64,000 nt of DNA from JAJZRJ01 sp040757055 (lineage in GTDB: Bacteria; Desulfobacterota; Desulfobulbia; Desulfobulbales; Desulfurivibrionaceae), in assembly GCA_040757055.1 (NCBI GenBank), contig JBFLXY010000007.1, positions 1 through 64,000 on the forward strand, read 5' to 3'. How positions within the stretch are numbered: the first letter of the stretch is position 1; the number at the start of each line of letters is the position of its first letter. Made by a program: the position numbers and the translations under genes. The notes beneath the pieces were generated by a model. The model was not told the DNA's origin, did no database searches, and worked only from the letters and a program-made list of their open reading frames with translations. Of this stretch, positions 19,683 to 26,915 are shown in pieces.

Positions 19683-20348
19683 ATGGCCGTATCCACCGTC
19701 AGTTCCACGGTTCCGTACCTGGAGCCTTCCGCCATGCAGACCACCGGCAAGAGCGAGCTGAGCCGGGACGACTTCATGAAGCTCTTCATCACCCAGCTCC
19801 AGTACCAGGACCCGATGAAGCCCATGGACAGCTACGAGATGGCCTCGCAGATGGCGCAGTTCTCCACCATGGACGCCACCATGAAGATGGCGGAGAGCAT
19901 TGAAAGCCTGCTCGCCTACCAGAAATCCCAGAACAACCTGCAACTGCTGGGGCTCATTGGCAAGAGCGTCCAGGTGGCGGGCAACGAATTCGCGGTCAAG
20001 GAGGGCGTGGCCGCCCCGGCCGAGTTCTCCCTTGCCAATGCCGCCGACCTCTGCATGGTCAACATCTATGACGCCAGCGGCCGCATGGTCCGGACCCTCA
20101 ACCTGGGCCGGGCCGATTACGGTGCCCACGACGTGGCCTGGGATGGCAAGGATTTCAACGGCAACACCGTGGCGGACGGCAAGTACCGCTACGAGGTCGA
20201 TGCGGTGGATGGCGCCGGTCAGCAGATCGAGGTGGACTATCGCACCACCGGCACGGTGACCGGCCTCAACTTCGACAGCGGCGTGGCGCAGGTGGTGGTG
20301 GACGACAGGATCACCATGGAAGTCGGCAGCATCACCGAGGTCAGGTAA
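19683..20348 (+). CDS. flgD: flagellar hook cap protein FlgD
   Basis: 221 residues. The N-terminal segment LSRDDFMKLFITQLQYQDPMKPMD...MASQMAQFSTMD is the FlgD hallmark. The C-terminal half has the Ig-like FlgD domain (VNIYDASGRMVRTLNLG...DVAWDGKDFNGNTVADGKYRY). FlgD scaffolds assembly of hook subunits in the periplasm and outside the cell. It lies between fliK and flgE with a GAAGGAGAAGAAG ribosome binding site. Confidence 0.95.
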   Translation: MAVSTVSSTVPYLEPSAMQTTGKSELSRDDFMKLFITQLQYQDPMKPMDSYEMASQMAQFSTMDATMKMAESIESLLAYQKSQNNLQLLGLIGKSVQVAGNEFAVKEGVAAPAEFSLANAADLCMVNIYDASGRMVRTLNLGRADYGAHDVAWDGKDFNGNTVADGKYRYEVDAVDGAGQQIEVDYRTTGTVTGLNFDSGVAQVVVDDRITMEVGSITEVR

Positions 20349-20389
20349 AACGTTTACCGGGGAAGCACCAACCCAACAGGAGGAAATAC

Positions 20390-23242
20390 ATGGGCCTTTC
20401 GAATTCATTGTATGCGAGCATCAGCGGTCTCTCCACCATGGGCAACGCCATGAGCGTGCTGGGCGACAACGTGGCCAACGTGAACACCATCGCCTTCAAA
20501 TCGAGCCGCGCCACCTTCCAGGACGTGCTTTCCCAGTCGCTGGCCACTGCGGCCGGTTCGGCCCAGGTGGGCCGCGGCGTGACGCTCAGTACCGTGGACG
20601 GCCTCTTTGCCCAGGGTTCGTTTGAGACCACCTCCACCCCGACGGATCTCGCCATCGGCGGCGACGGCTTCTTCATGCTGCGCGCCGCCGGCAGCGCCCA
20701 GGCCGACATGTACACCCGGGCCGGCGAGTTCCGCTTCAACACCGAGGGCAATCTCATCAGCCCGGCCGGCGCCTTTGTCCAGGGGTGGACCATCAACTCC
20801 ACCTCGGGCGAGATCGAGGGCACCATCGGCGACATTCTGCTGGGCAAGTCCACCCCGCCGGTGGCCACCACCCAGATCGACATCATCGTCAACGTCGATT
20901 CCCGCAAGAACAACGAGACCAACGAATCCCGGCTCTATGAGGCGTGGGATGGCCGCAACACCGCGGCAGCGGTGCCCACCGACCCGATCGCCGCCGCGGC
21001 CTACGAATACACCTCGGCCATCAAGATTTACGACTCCAAGGGCGCGGCCCACGACATCTCCATCTATTTCGACCGCACCACCCTGGACAACCAGTGGGAG
21101 TTCCTCATCACCTGCGAGCCCAGCGAGGATCACCGGACCCTGAACGACGGCCTCGACACCGCCGGCAATCTGGACGGCACCAACGACGAACTCTCCATCT
21201 ATGCCCCGGACACCACCTTCAACTACGCCAACCACAAAGGGGCAGGCGCTTTGCTCTACGGCGTAATCGACTTCAGCGTCTCCGGCGAGATCGACCGGAT
21301 GTGGGCGTGGCGGGTGCCGCCGGACGGCAAGGTGGACCCGGCCAGCAACGAGAACCGGCTGGTGCTGGGCACCACAGATCAGTATTACTCCTTTGAGAGC
21401 AACTTCACCGGCGCCACGGTAAACCAGGCCATTGCTCTCAACTTCGGCGCCCGTTACAGCGGCCAGTCCACGGACATCACCCAGATCCTGGTGAGCGACG
21501 ACGGCGCGCGGAGCACCTCGGGCGGCGCCAACTTCATCACCAAGGAGACCCTCTGGAGTTCGGTGTACGACAGCGCCGGCGTCCAGGTGACCAGTGGCGA
21601 CAGCTTCTACTTCGCCGGCTACGACAACGACGGCACCGCGGTCTCCGGCATCTATACGGTGGACACCACGGACAAGGTCCAGGCCCTGCTGACCGCGCTG
21701 GACAGCACCTTCGGCTGCACCGCCACCATCGACGCCCAGGGCCGCATCCGCATGACCGACAAGACCGGCGGCGCTTCCGGCATGTACGTGACCGACTTCA
21801 CGCTGGTTTCCGCCAACAACGCCACTCCCTTCGGCGGCGGGGCGCTGGTGGGCAACCATGCCCGGATCTCCGGCGGCGGCACCAACAACTTCTTCACCAC
21901 CGACGGCACCACCCCGGCCACCAGCGCCAGCGCCCTGCTCAATACCCTGCGGGACGACAGCAACGTGCTGATCGTCAACGGTGACCAGTTCCAGTTCACC
22001 GGCACCGACGTCACCGGCGCGGCTGCCACGGCCAACTTCACGGTGGGTGCGGCCAGCACGGTGCAGGATCTGCTCAATTTCCTCGAAGACCTTTACGACA
22101 ACGCTGCGGTGGACAGCAGTTATCTCACCAACAACACCGTGACCGCCACCCTGGGCTCCGACGGCCGTATCCGCATCGTGGACAACACCGGCGGCACCGG
22201 CATGGGGATCACCCTCACCGCTACAGTCGGTGGTGCCTCCCGTCCCCTGGGCGCCAACGCCTCGGTGTTCGCTGCCCAGACGATCTACGCCACCCAGGTC
22301 AATGTCTCCTCTTCCAAACAGCAGGTGGTTTCCCAGGGTCGGGCCGTGACCACGGCCACGGGCAACGAGCCGGTGATCACGGCCAGCACCGACTGGGCCA
22401 ATGTCTACGACACCACCGGCAGCGGCGACGCGGTGGCAAACGGCGATACCTTTACCTTCACCGGCCAGCGGGGCGACGGCACCGCCGTAAGCGCCACCTT
22501 CACGGTGGGCACCAACTACGGCCCGCCGCTCACGGCGGTGAGCGGTTCGGTGGTGGACCTGCTCTCCTGGCTGGAGGACCAGTTCGACGCCGAGGCGGCC
22601 ATCGACGGCGCCGGCCGGCTGGTGCTCTCCGACCGCCGGGCGGATGAGGCCGCCACCGGCGGCTACACCAGCAGCCTGGCTATTTCCGCGGTGGCCTATG
22701 GGGCCGGCACGCCGAATCTTTTCGGCACCGCCACCTTCGATACCATCGTTTCCGACGGCGCCAGCGAGGACGGCAGCCGCCAGGGCGACACGGTGAGCAT
22801 CGAGTTCACCACCGAGGCCCTGGCCTCCACCCAGTATGCCAACAGCTCCACCACCATCTTCCAGGATCAGGACGGTTTTGCCGCAGGCTTCCTGCAGTCG
22901 GTGGCCGTGGATACCGGCGGCATCATCACCGGCAACTACTCCAACGGCCAGGTGTTGAAAAAGGCGCAGGTGGCCCTGGCCAGCTTCAACAACACCCAGG
23001 GGTTGCGCAAGGAGGGCGGCAACATCTTCCGCGAGACCACCGAGTCTGGCGCCCCGGTCACCGGCGCGCCCGGGACCAACGGCCTGGGTTCCATCGCCCC
23101 CAACTCGCTGGAGCAGTCCAACGTGGACCTCGGCACCGAGTTCGTGAAGCTCATCACCACCCAGCGCGGCTTCCAGGCCAACTCCAAGGTCATCACCACA
23201 ACCGACGAGATGCTCAACGACCTGATCAATATCAAGCGGTAG
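20390..23242 (+). CDS. flgE: flagellar hook protein FlgE, long form with three IN-like repeats
   Basis: 950 residues, more than twice the enterobacterial hook protein. The N-terminal helix (NSLYASISGLSTMGNAMSVL...NVANVNTIAFK) and the C-terminal helix (ELVKLITTQRGFQANSKVI-like, 920-945) are standard FlgE. Between them, three related units at about residues 385-480, 512-615 and 665-775 each show a 'GDxFxFxGxxxxG...FTV...(L)xxLxxxxx...DGRIRxxDxTGG' pattern. This resembles the flagellin hook IN motif and adds surface-exposed mass. An AACAGGAGG site precedes the ATG. A strong terminator follows. Confidence 0.93.
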   Translation: MGLSNSLYASISGLSTMGNAMSVLGDNVANVNTIAFKSSRATFQDVLSQSLATAAGSAQVGRGVTLSTVDGLFAQGSFETTSTPTDLAIGGDGFFMLRAAGSAQADMYTRAGEFRFNTEGNLISPAGAFVQGWTINSTSGEIEGTIGDILLGKSTPPVATTQIDIIVNVDSRKNNETNESRLYEAWDGRNTAAAVPTDPIAAAAYEYTSAIKIYDSKGAAHDISIYFDRTTLDNQWEFLITCEPSEDHRTLNDGLDTAGNLDGTNDELSIYAPDTTFNYANHKGAGALLYGVIDFSVSGEIDRMWAWRVPPDGKVDPASNENRLVLGTTDQYYSFESNFTGATVNQAIALNFGARYSGQSTDITQILVSDDGARSTSGGANFITKETLWSSVYDSAGVQVTSGDSFYFAGYDNDGTAVSGIYTVDTTDKVQALLTALDSTFGCTATIDAQGRIRMTDKTGGASGMYVTDFTLVSANNATPFGGGALVGNHARISGGGTNNFFTTDGTTPATSASALLNTLRDDSNVLIVNGDQFQFTGTDVTGAAATANFTVGAASTVQDLLNFLEDLYDNAAVDSSYLTNNTVTATLGSDGRIRIVDNTGGTGMGITLTATVGGASRPLGANASVFAAQTIYATQVNVSSSKQQVVSQGRAVTTATGNEPVITASTDWANVYDTTGSGDAVANGDTFTFTGQRGDGTAVSATFTVGTNYGPPLTAVSGSVVDLLSWLEDQFDAEAAIDGAGRLVLSDRRADEAATGGYTSSLAISAVAYGAGTPNLFGTATFDTIVSDGASEDGSRQGDTVSIEFTTEALASTQYANSSTTIFQDQDGFAAGFLQSVAVDTGGIITGNYSNGQVLKKAQVALASFNNTQGLRKEGGNIFRETTESGAPVTGAPGTNGLGSIAPNSLEQSNVDLGTEFVKLITTQRGFQANSKVITTTDEMLNDLINIKR

Positions 23243-23269
23243 TGAGCGGCCCTTTTTCTTCTGGGCGCC

Positions 23270-23307
23270 ATGGCTGGCCGGAGTCATCCGGTCAGCCATT
23301 TTTTTTG
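23270..23307 (+). terminator. rho-independent terminator after flgE
   Basis: A 12-base stem with one mismatch (ATGGCTGGCCGG / CCGGTCAGCCAT) and a six-base loop is followed directly by eight T. It lies 28 bases after the flgE stop and ends the flagellar operon. Confidence 0.92.
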
Positions 23308-23444
23308 CGAGTTATTCCTGTTGATTATGGTAACACCAAAAAAAAGGTGCCGGCAGTGTCAACCAATCCGTTTCTCCTGCGTTGGTATCAGTAACAGCAG
23401 GGTCAGCACGTGCTGATCGCGATCAAACCAACAGGAGGGATACG

Positions 23445-23954
23445 ATGAAGAAGAGCATGGTGGTGGCAAGCGGCATGTTGTTGTTGATGGGAATCCCCGC
23501 ATGGGCCGCTGAAGAGGCAACGGGCGAGTCGGTACGGAATCGTTGGGAAGAACGGGCCGGACAGGCAGCGGAACGCATGGATCAGCGGGGCGACCGCATC
23601 GAGGAGCGTCTCGACCGCCAGGGAGACCGGATCAACGAGCGTCTGGACCGCCAGGCGGAGCGCGCCGAGGCACTGGGCAGGGAGGATGTGGCGGATCGGC
23701 TCGACAGGAAGGGGAACCGGATCGACGAACGGCTGGATCGCAGGGGCGACCGCATCGACGAGCGGCTGGATCGCCAGGGCGAACGGCGGGAGGAGCGGGC
23801 CGACCGCCGTGGGGAGCGGCGTGAAGAACGGGCCGACCGCCAGGGTGAGCGCCGGCAGGAGCGATTCAGTCAGGGTGGCGGAGACCGCGCGGCGCATCGC
23901 ATGGACCGCCAGGGCGGTCGCGCTTCCGGCAGGATGTCCGGCCGTCAGCGTTAA
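23445..23954 (+). CDS. secreted protein of 11-residue charged repeats
   Basis: 169 residues from an ATG preceded by ACAGGAGGG. A signal peptide (MKKSMVVASGMLLLMGIPAWA) is followed by an almost unbroken array of an 11-residue unit resembling GDRIDERLDRQ: about eight copies between residues 45 and 145, drifting to GERREERADRQ. An 11-residue period suits a long, very charged helix or right-handed coiled coil. The matching 33-bp DNA repeats span about 23587-23870. No family is recognised. It stands 60 bases before the sigma factor gene and is probably exported. Confidence 0.7.
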   Translation: MKKSMVVASGMLLLMGIPAWAAEEATGESVRNRWEERAGQAAERMDQRGDRIEERLDRQGDRINERLDRQAERAEALGREDVADRLDRKGNRIDERLDRRGDRIDERLDRQGERREERADRRGERREERADRQGERRQERFSQGGGDRAAHRMDRQGGRASGRMSGRQR

Positions 23955-24014
23955 AAAAACGAAACGGGTGGGCAGGGCGGCCTTCGTGGCCGCCCTCTGC
24001 CCGCAGGGCGCCGC

Positions 24015-24566
24015 ATGGTGGATCAGGGTCGGGCAATGGAGCGTTTTCTGGCCGCTGTTGAAAAACAGGCGTACCAGATGGCCGTGATCGCGATGGGGAA
24101 TGCCGACGGGGCGCTCGATCTGGTGCAGGACGCCATGCTGGGGCTGGTACGGCAGTATGCCTCCAGGCCGGAGACAGAGTGGCGGCCTCTTTTCTTTCGG
24201 ATTCTTCAAAGCCGTATCCGCGATTGGCACCGGCGGGAGCGGGTGCGCCGGCGCTGGCGCGGCTGGCTGGAACAATGGCGCAGCGGCGAGGCCGAAGAGG
24301 AGGCTGACCCCTTTCATGAGGTGCCGGCGGCGGAGACCTGCAATCCGGCCCGGCAGGTGGAGGGCGGCGCGGCGCTGGCCGCGCTGGTGGCGGAGCTCAA
24401 AAAGCTGCCGCTCAGGCAGCAGCAGACCTTTCTGCTCCGTGCCTGGCAGGGTTTGAGCGTCGAGGAAACAGCCGTTGCCATGGGTTGCACGGCCGGCAGC
24501 GTGAAGACCCATTATTCCCGGGCGGTGCACGCCCTGCGGCAGCAACTGGAAGGGCATTGGCCATGA
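24015..24566 (+). CDS. ECF-type RNA polymerase sigma factor
   Basis: 183 residues (alternative ATG at 24036 would give 176). Region 2 is visible in ALDLVQDAMLGLVRQYASR...WRPLFFRILQSRIRDWHRR. Region 4 is visible in LPLRQQQTFLLRAWQGLSVEETAVAMGCTAGSVKTHYSRAV, a sigma-70 region 4 helix-turn-helix. It would direct a small stress or envelope regulon. The following gene overlaps by ATGA, and the whole set (sigma factor, small membrane protein, secreted protein, DUF3106 protein) resembles a conserved sigma-DUF3619-DUF3106 neighbourhood of Proteobacteria. Confidence 0.85.
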   Translation: MVDQGRAMERFLAAVEKQAYQMAVIAMGNADGALDLVQDAMLGLVRQYASRPETEWRPLFFRILQSRIRDWHRRERVRRRWRGWLEQWRSGEAEEEADPFHEVPAAETCNPARQVEGGAALAALVAELKKLPLRQQQTFLLRAWQGLSVEETAVAMGCTAGSVKTHYSRAVHALRQQLEGHWP

Positions 24567-24928
24567 AAAAAGACAAGGACGAACAGGAGTTCCTCGCCGC
24601 GGTTCGCCGGGCTTTGGATGGAGGCGGCGACCAGCTTGATGCTGCCACCCGGCACCGGCTGGCCCGCGCACGGATGCGCGCGGTGGAGGAAGGGTTTTCG
24701 CCCAAGACGTCCCGGCGGCGTTTCCGGCTGCTTGCGCCGTTCGTCGCCACGCTGGCGATGGTGCTGGTGGCTGCCGCCCTGTTCTTCCAGGGCGGTTCCG
24801 GTGTAACCCCGCCGGCGACGGAGATGACAGCGGACCTGGAGATCATCACCGCGGCCGAGGCGCCGGATTTTTATGCCGACCTGGAATTTTACCAGTGGCT
24901 GGCCGAAGGGGAGGAACATGCGGGCTAG
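24563..24928 (+). CDS. DUF3619-like single-pass membrane protein
   Basis: 121 residues overlapping the sigma factor stop by four bases. A charged cytoplasmic N-terminus (residues 1-50, with LDAATRHRLARARMRAV) is followed by one transmembrane helix at about 56-75 (LLAPFVATLAMVLVAAALFF) and a short acidic periplasmic tail ending in the DFYADLEFYQWLA motif. Position and topology fit a partner or anti-sigma factor of the upstream ECF sigma. The DUF3619 resemblance rests mainly on the N-terminal LxxATxxRLAxAR pattern. Confidence 0.65.
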   Translation: MKKDKDEQEFLAAVRRALDGGGDQLDAATRHRLARARMRAVEEGFSPKTSRRRFRLLAPFVATLAMVLVAAALFFQGGSGVTPPATEMTADLEIITAAEAPDFYADLEFYQWLAEGEEHAG

Positions 24929-25148
24929 GATGGGAATGGTCGCTGCTTTGTTCCTGGTGGCGCTGGGCAGCAGGCCGGTGATGGCAGCGGAGCCGAAGGC
25001 CGGCGACGAACAGCCCTCATTGGAGATGCTGGAGTTTCTGGGGGAATGGCAGACCAGGGAAGGCGTCTGGTTTGACCCCACGGAAAAAGAAGAAAAGCGG
25101 GTATCGACGCAGGAGCCGAGTCATGAACAAACGCGCAACCGGAAATAA
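24918..25148 (+). CDS. small secreted protein of sigma/DUF3106 cluster
   Basis: 76 residues with a signal peptide (MRARMGMVAALFLVALGSRPVMA) followed by an acidic segment PSLEMLEFLGEWQTREGVWFDP. GGGGAGGAAC precedes the ATG at 24918. It overlaps both neighbours by 11 and 26 bases, so the four genes are one transcription unit. No function is known to me; short proteins with this LExLxxxxEWxxxxGxWxDP pattern accompany ECF sigma/DUF3106 genes. Confidence 0.6.
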   Translation: MRARMGMVAALFLVALGSRPVMAAEPKAGDEQPSLEMLEFLGEWQTREGVWFDPTEKEEKRVSTQEPSHEQTRNRK

Positions 25149-25701
25149 GATCGGCGTGATACTGCTGGGGATGCTGACGGGCCTGCTCTGCCTCGTTCGC
25201 CCCGTGCCGACCCTTGCTCAGGAGGGGGTTGGCTGGCAACAACTGGCTCCGGAAACCCGGCAGGTGCTCAAGCCCTATGCCGACCAATGGGACGCCCTGC
25301 CGGCCGAGCGGCAGCAGCGGCTGCAGAAGGGGGCCGAACGCTGGGTCGCCATGACCCCTGACCAGCGCCGGGAGGCGGGCAGGAAACTGGAGCAATGGCG
25401 CCGGATGGCGCCGGAGGAGCGGCAGCAGGTCCGCGAACGCTTTGAGCAGTTCCGCAGGCTGCCGCGTGAGGAACAGGAGCGGCTCCGCCAGGCCCGCGAC
25501 CGCTTTCAGCAGATGACGCCGGAGCGGCGCCAGCAGCTCCTCGACCGTTGGAAGCAGCTTCCGGCGGAGAAAAAAGAGACGTACAGGGAGCGCTTCCGCG
25601 ACCGGGAAGAACGTGAGCGGCCGGAGATACGGGATCGCGGCCAGGGCCGGCGGAATTTCGGCAATGGTGGGGGTGGCGGACGCCCCGACCGCGGCCGTTG
25701 A
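25123..25701 (+). CDS. DUF3106-family secreted protein
   Basis: 192 residues from the ATG at 25123. A signal peptide (GVILLGMLTGLLCLVRPVPTLA) precedes a helical region of Arg/Glu/Gln-rich repeats of the form 'W..L.PEERQQ...RFEQ(F/W)RRLP', the hallmark of DUF3106. The C-terminus is Arg/Gly-rich (GQGRRNFGNGGGGGRPDRG). These proteins are presumed periplasmic and sensing- or chaperone-like (comparison to CpxP/Spy-type helical proteins is my inference). It closes the sigma factor cluster. Confidence 0.75.
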   Translation: MNKRATGNKIGVILLGMLTGLLCLVRPVPTLAQEGVGWQQLAPETRQVLKPYADQWDALPAERQQRLQKGAERWVAMTPDQRREAGRKLEQWRRMAPEERQQVRERFEQFRRLPREEQERLRQARDRFQQMTPERRQQLLDRWKQLPAEKKETYRERFRDREERERPEIRDRGQGRRNFGNGGGGGRPDRGR

Positions 25702-25714
25702 ATCATCTGTCTTG

Positions 25715-25871
25715 GCAGGCCGTTGAAAAACCTGTTTTTCGGCGGCCTGCGTGCGCCCCACGGATGGGGTGCCAGTTCCGGCGAGTTTGTAAGGCGCCGG
25801 AATTGTGAGAACCCGCGGAATTCACTTTCGCGGGTTCGTGGTTGGAAAAGGTCATGGAGGATTTTTTCAAC
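25715..25871. repeat. multi-hairpin dispersed repeat, copy A
   Basis: 157 bp between two convergent genes. It starts with the stem GCAGGCCG...CGGCCTGC and ends with GTTGGAAAAGG...TTTTTTCAAC. Inside are perfect stems TTCCGGCG/CGCCGGAA and GAACCCGCG/CGCGGGTTC around a loop containing ATTCACTT. Related copies lie at 60268 and 60981. In this place it could also terminate transcription from both sides. Confidence 0.85.
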
Positions 25872-25877
25872 ATCCTC

Positions 25878-26636
25878 TTAGCTGAGAAACCGGTCGAAGA
25901 TGGCAAATGCCTTGGCCACCACCGGTACCGAGGCATCGAGCTTGAGATAGGAATGGCCGGCCAGTTCCTGGCTGACCAGTTCGTTGCTGGCGGGCAGCAG
26001 GCCACCCAGGGGCAGATCGGCGGAGGTGACCGCCTCGTTGATCTTGGCCATCAGCTCCGGGCCTGCCGGGTCCGGTACCCGGTTGACGATAAGGCACTTC
26101 TTCTTCACGTCGATGCCGAGCGGGCCGGTCAGTTCGGCGATGCGCTTGGCCGTGAGGATGCCGCGGGCCGAGGGGTCGGAGATCACGAAGAAGTAGTCGA
26201 TGACCCTGAGGTTCATGCGGCTCAGGTGCTCCATGCCCGCCTCGTTGTCCACTAGGATGTACCTGTAGTTGCCGGCCAGGTGGTCCATGGTCATGGCCAG
26301 GTGCTGGTTGGCGGCGCAGTAGCAGCCAGGCCCATCGGGCTGGCCCATGGTGAGCAGGTCGAAGCCGGTGGCCTCCACCAGGGCTTGGTGCACCTTCATC
26401 TCCATGTACTGGTCGCGGGTGATGTTGGGCGGCATGTCGCCCTTCAGTTCCTTGCGCACCTGGCCGATGGTGATCCCCACCTCAAGCTCCAGGAGTTCGT
26501 TGAGGTTGGCGTTGGAATCGGCGTCCACGGCCAGCACCGGGGTCTGGCCCCTGGCCAGCAGATAGTTGATGAGCAGGGCCGAGAGGGTGGTCTTGCCGAC
26601 CCCGCCCTTGCCCGCCATGGCGATGACTTTGGTCAT
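25878..26636 (-). CDS. cooC: CooC-type nickel-insertion ATPase for CO dehydrogenase
   Basis: 252 residues from the ATG at 26636 (GGAGAG ribosome binding site); a longer frame runs into the inverted repeat upstream. It is a MinD/deviant Walker A ATPase: AGKGGVGKTT at 8-17, with VDADSNANL and VDNEAGMEHLSR. The Cys105-x-Cys107 pair in GPGCYCAAN is the metal-binding, dimer-bridging motif of CooC. It should help load nickel into the C-cluster of CO dehydrogenase/acetyl-CoA synthase. No CODH gene is in the window, so this copy is an orphan here. Confidence 0.88.
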   Translation of the reverse strand: MTKVIAMAGKGGVGKTTLSALLINYLLARGQTPVLAVDADSNANLNELLELEVGITIGQVRKELKGDMPPNITRDQYMEMKVHQALVEATGFDLLTMGQPDGPGCYCAANQHLAMTMDHLAGNYRYILVDNEAGMEHLSRMNLRVIDYFFVISDPSARGILTAKRIAELTGPLGIDVKKKCLIVNRVPDPAGPELMAKINEAVTSADLPLGGLLPASNELVSQELAGHSYLKLDASVPVVAKAFAIFDRFLS

Positions 26637-26667
26637 TTTGTTTCTCTCCGGATCAAGGAATAAAAGC

Positions 26668-26749
26668 GAATTCAGAAGCCAGGAGCCAGAAGTCAGAAGA
26701 GCGGTTGCTTCCCATAATTCTGGATTCTGGCTCCTGTATTCTGACTTCT
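26668..26749. repeat. imperfect inverted repeat of GAAGCCAGGAG-type words
   Basis: Left arm 26668-26699 and right arm 26714-26749 are imperfect reverse complements, each built from short words such as CAGGAGCCAGAAGTCAG. It lies in the 5' leader of cooC. A similar word cluster (GGAGTGAGGAGTCAGGAGG) occurs at 58901-58928. This looks like a short tandemly repeated repetitive sequence. Confidence 0.6.
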
Positions 26750-26841
26750 CTAAAGAGAGCAAATATAGGCAGCCCTGCCGGCCATGTCAATTCAAAGCGG
26801 CCCGACGTGGCGCAACCCATGGGAAATCCCCGAATTTTACC

Positions 26842-26869
26842 TTGCAACTTGGGGCTGAGTTGGTATGTT
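26842..26869 (+). promoter_or_regulatory. likely sigma-70 promoter of ileS
   Basis: TTGCAA, a 16-base spacer and TATGTT precede the ileS start by about 50 bases. No T-box-type leader is seen. Confidence 0.5.
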
Positions 26870-26915
26870 AGCCGTTTGATTTTTTCATGGCGTGCACCAC
26901 GGGGATGTGACGGAA

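Noticed and set aside
20405..23299. 964-residue minus-strand open frame
   Set aside because: Lies entirely opposite flgE; low-complexity Gly/Val/Ala translation typical of antisense to GC-rich genes.
23587..23870. CRISPR-like array
   Set aside because: The 33-bp repeats are contiguous and translate to an in-frame 11-residue protein repeat without spacers.
26763..26915. T-box riboswitch before ileS
   Set aside because: No T-box sequence or specifier stem seen; the leader is too short.
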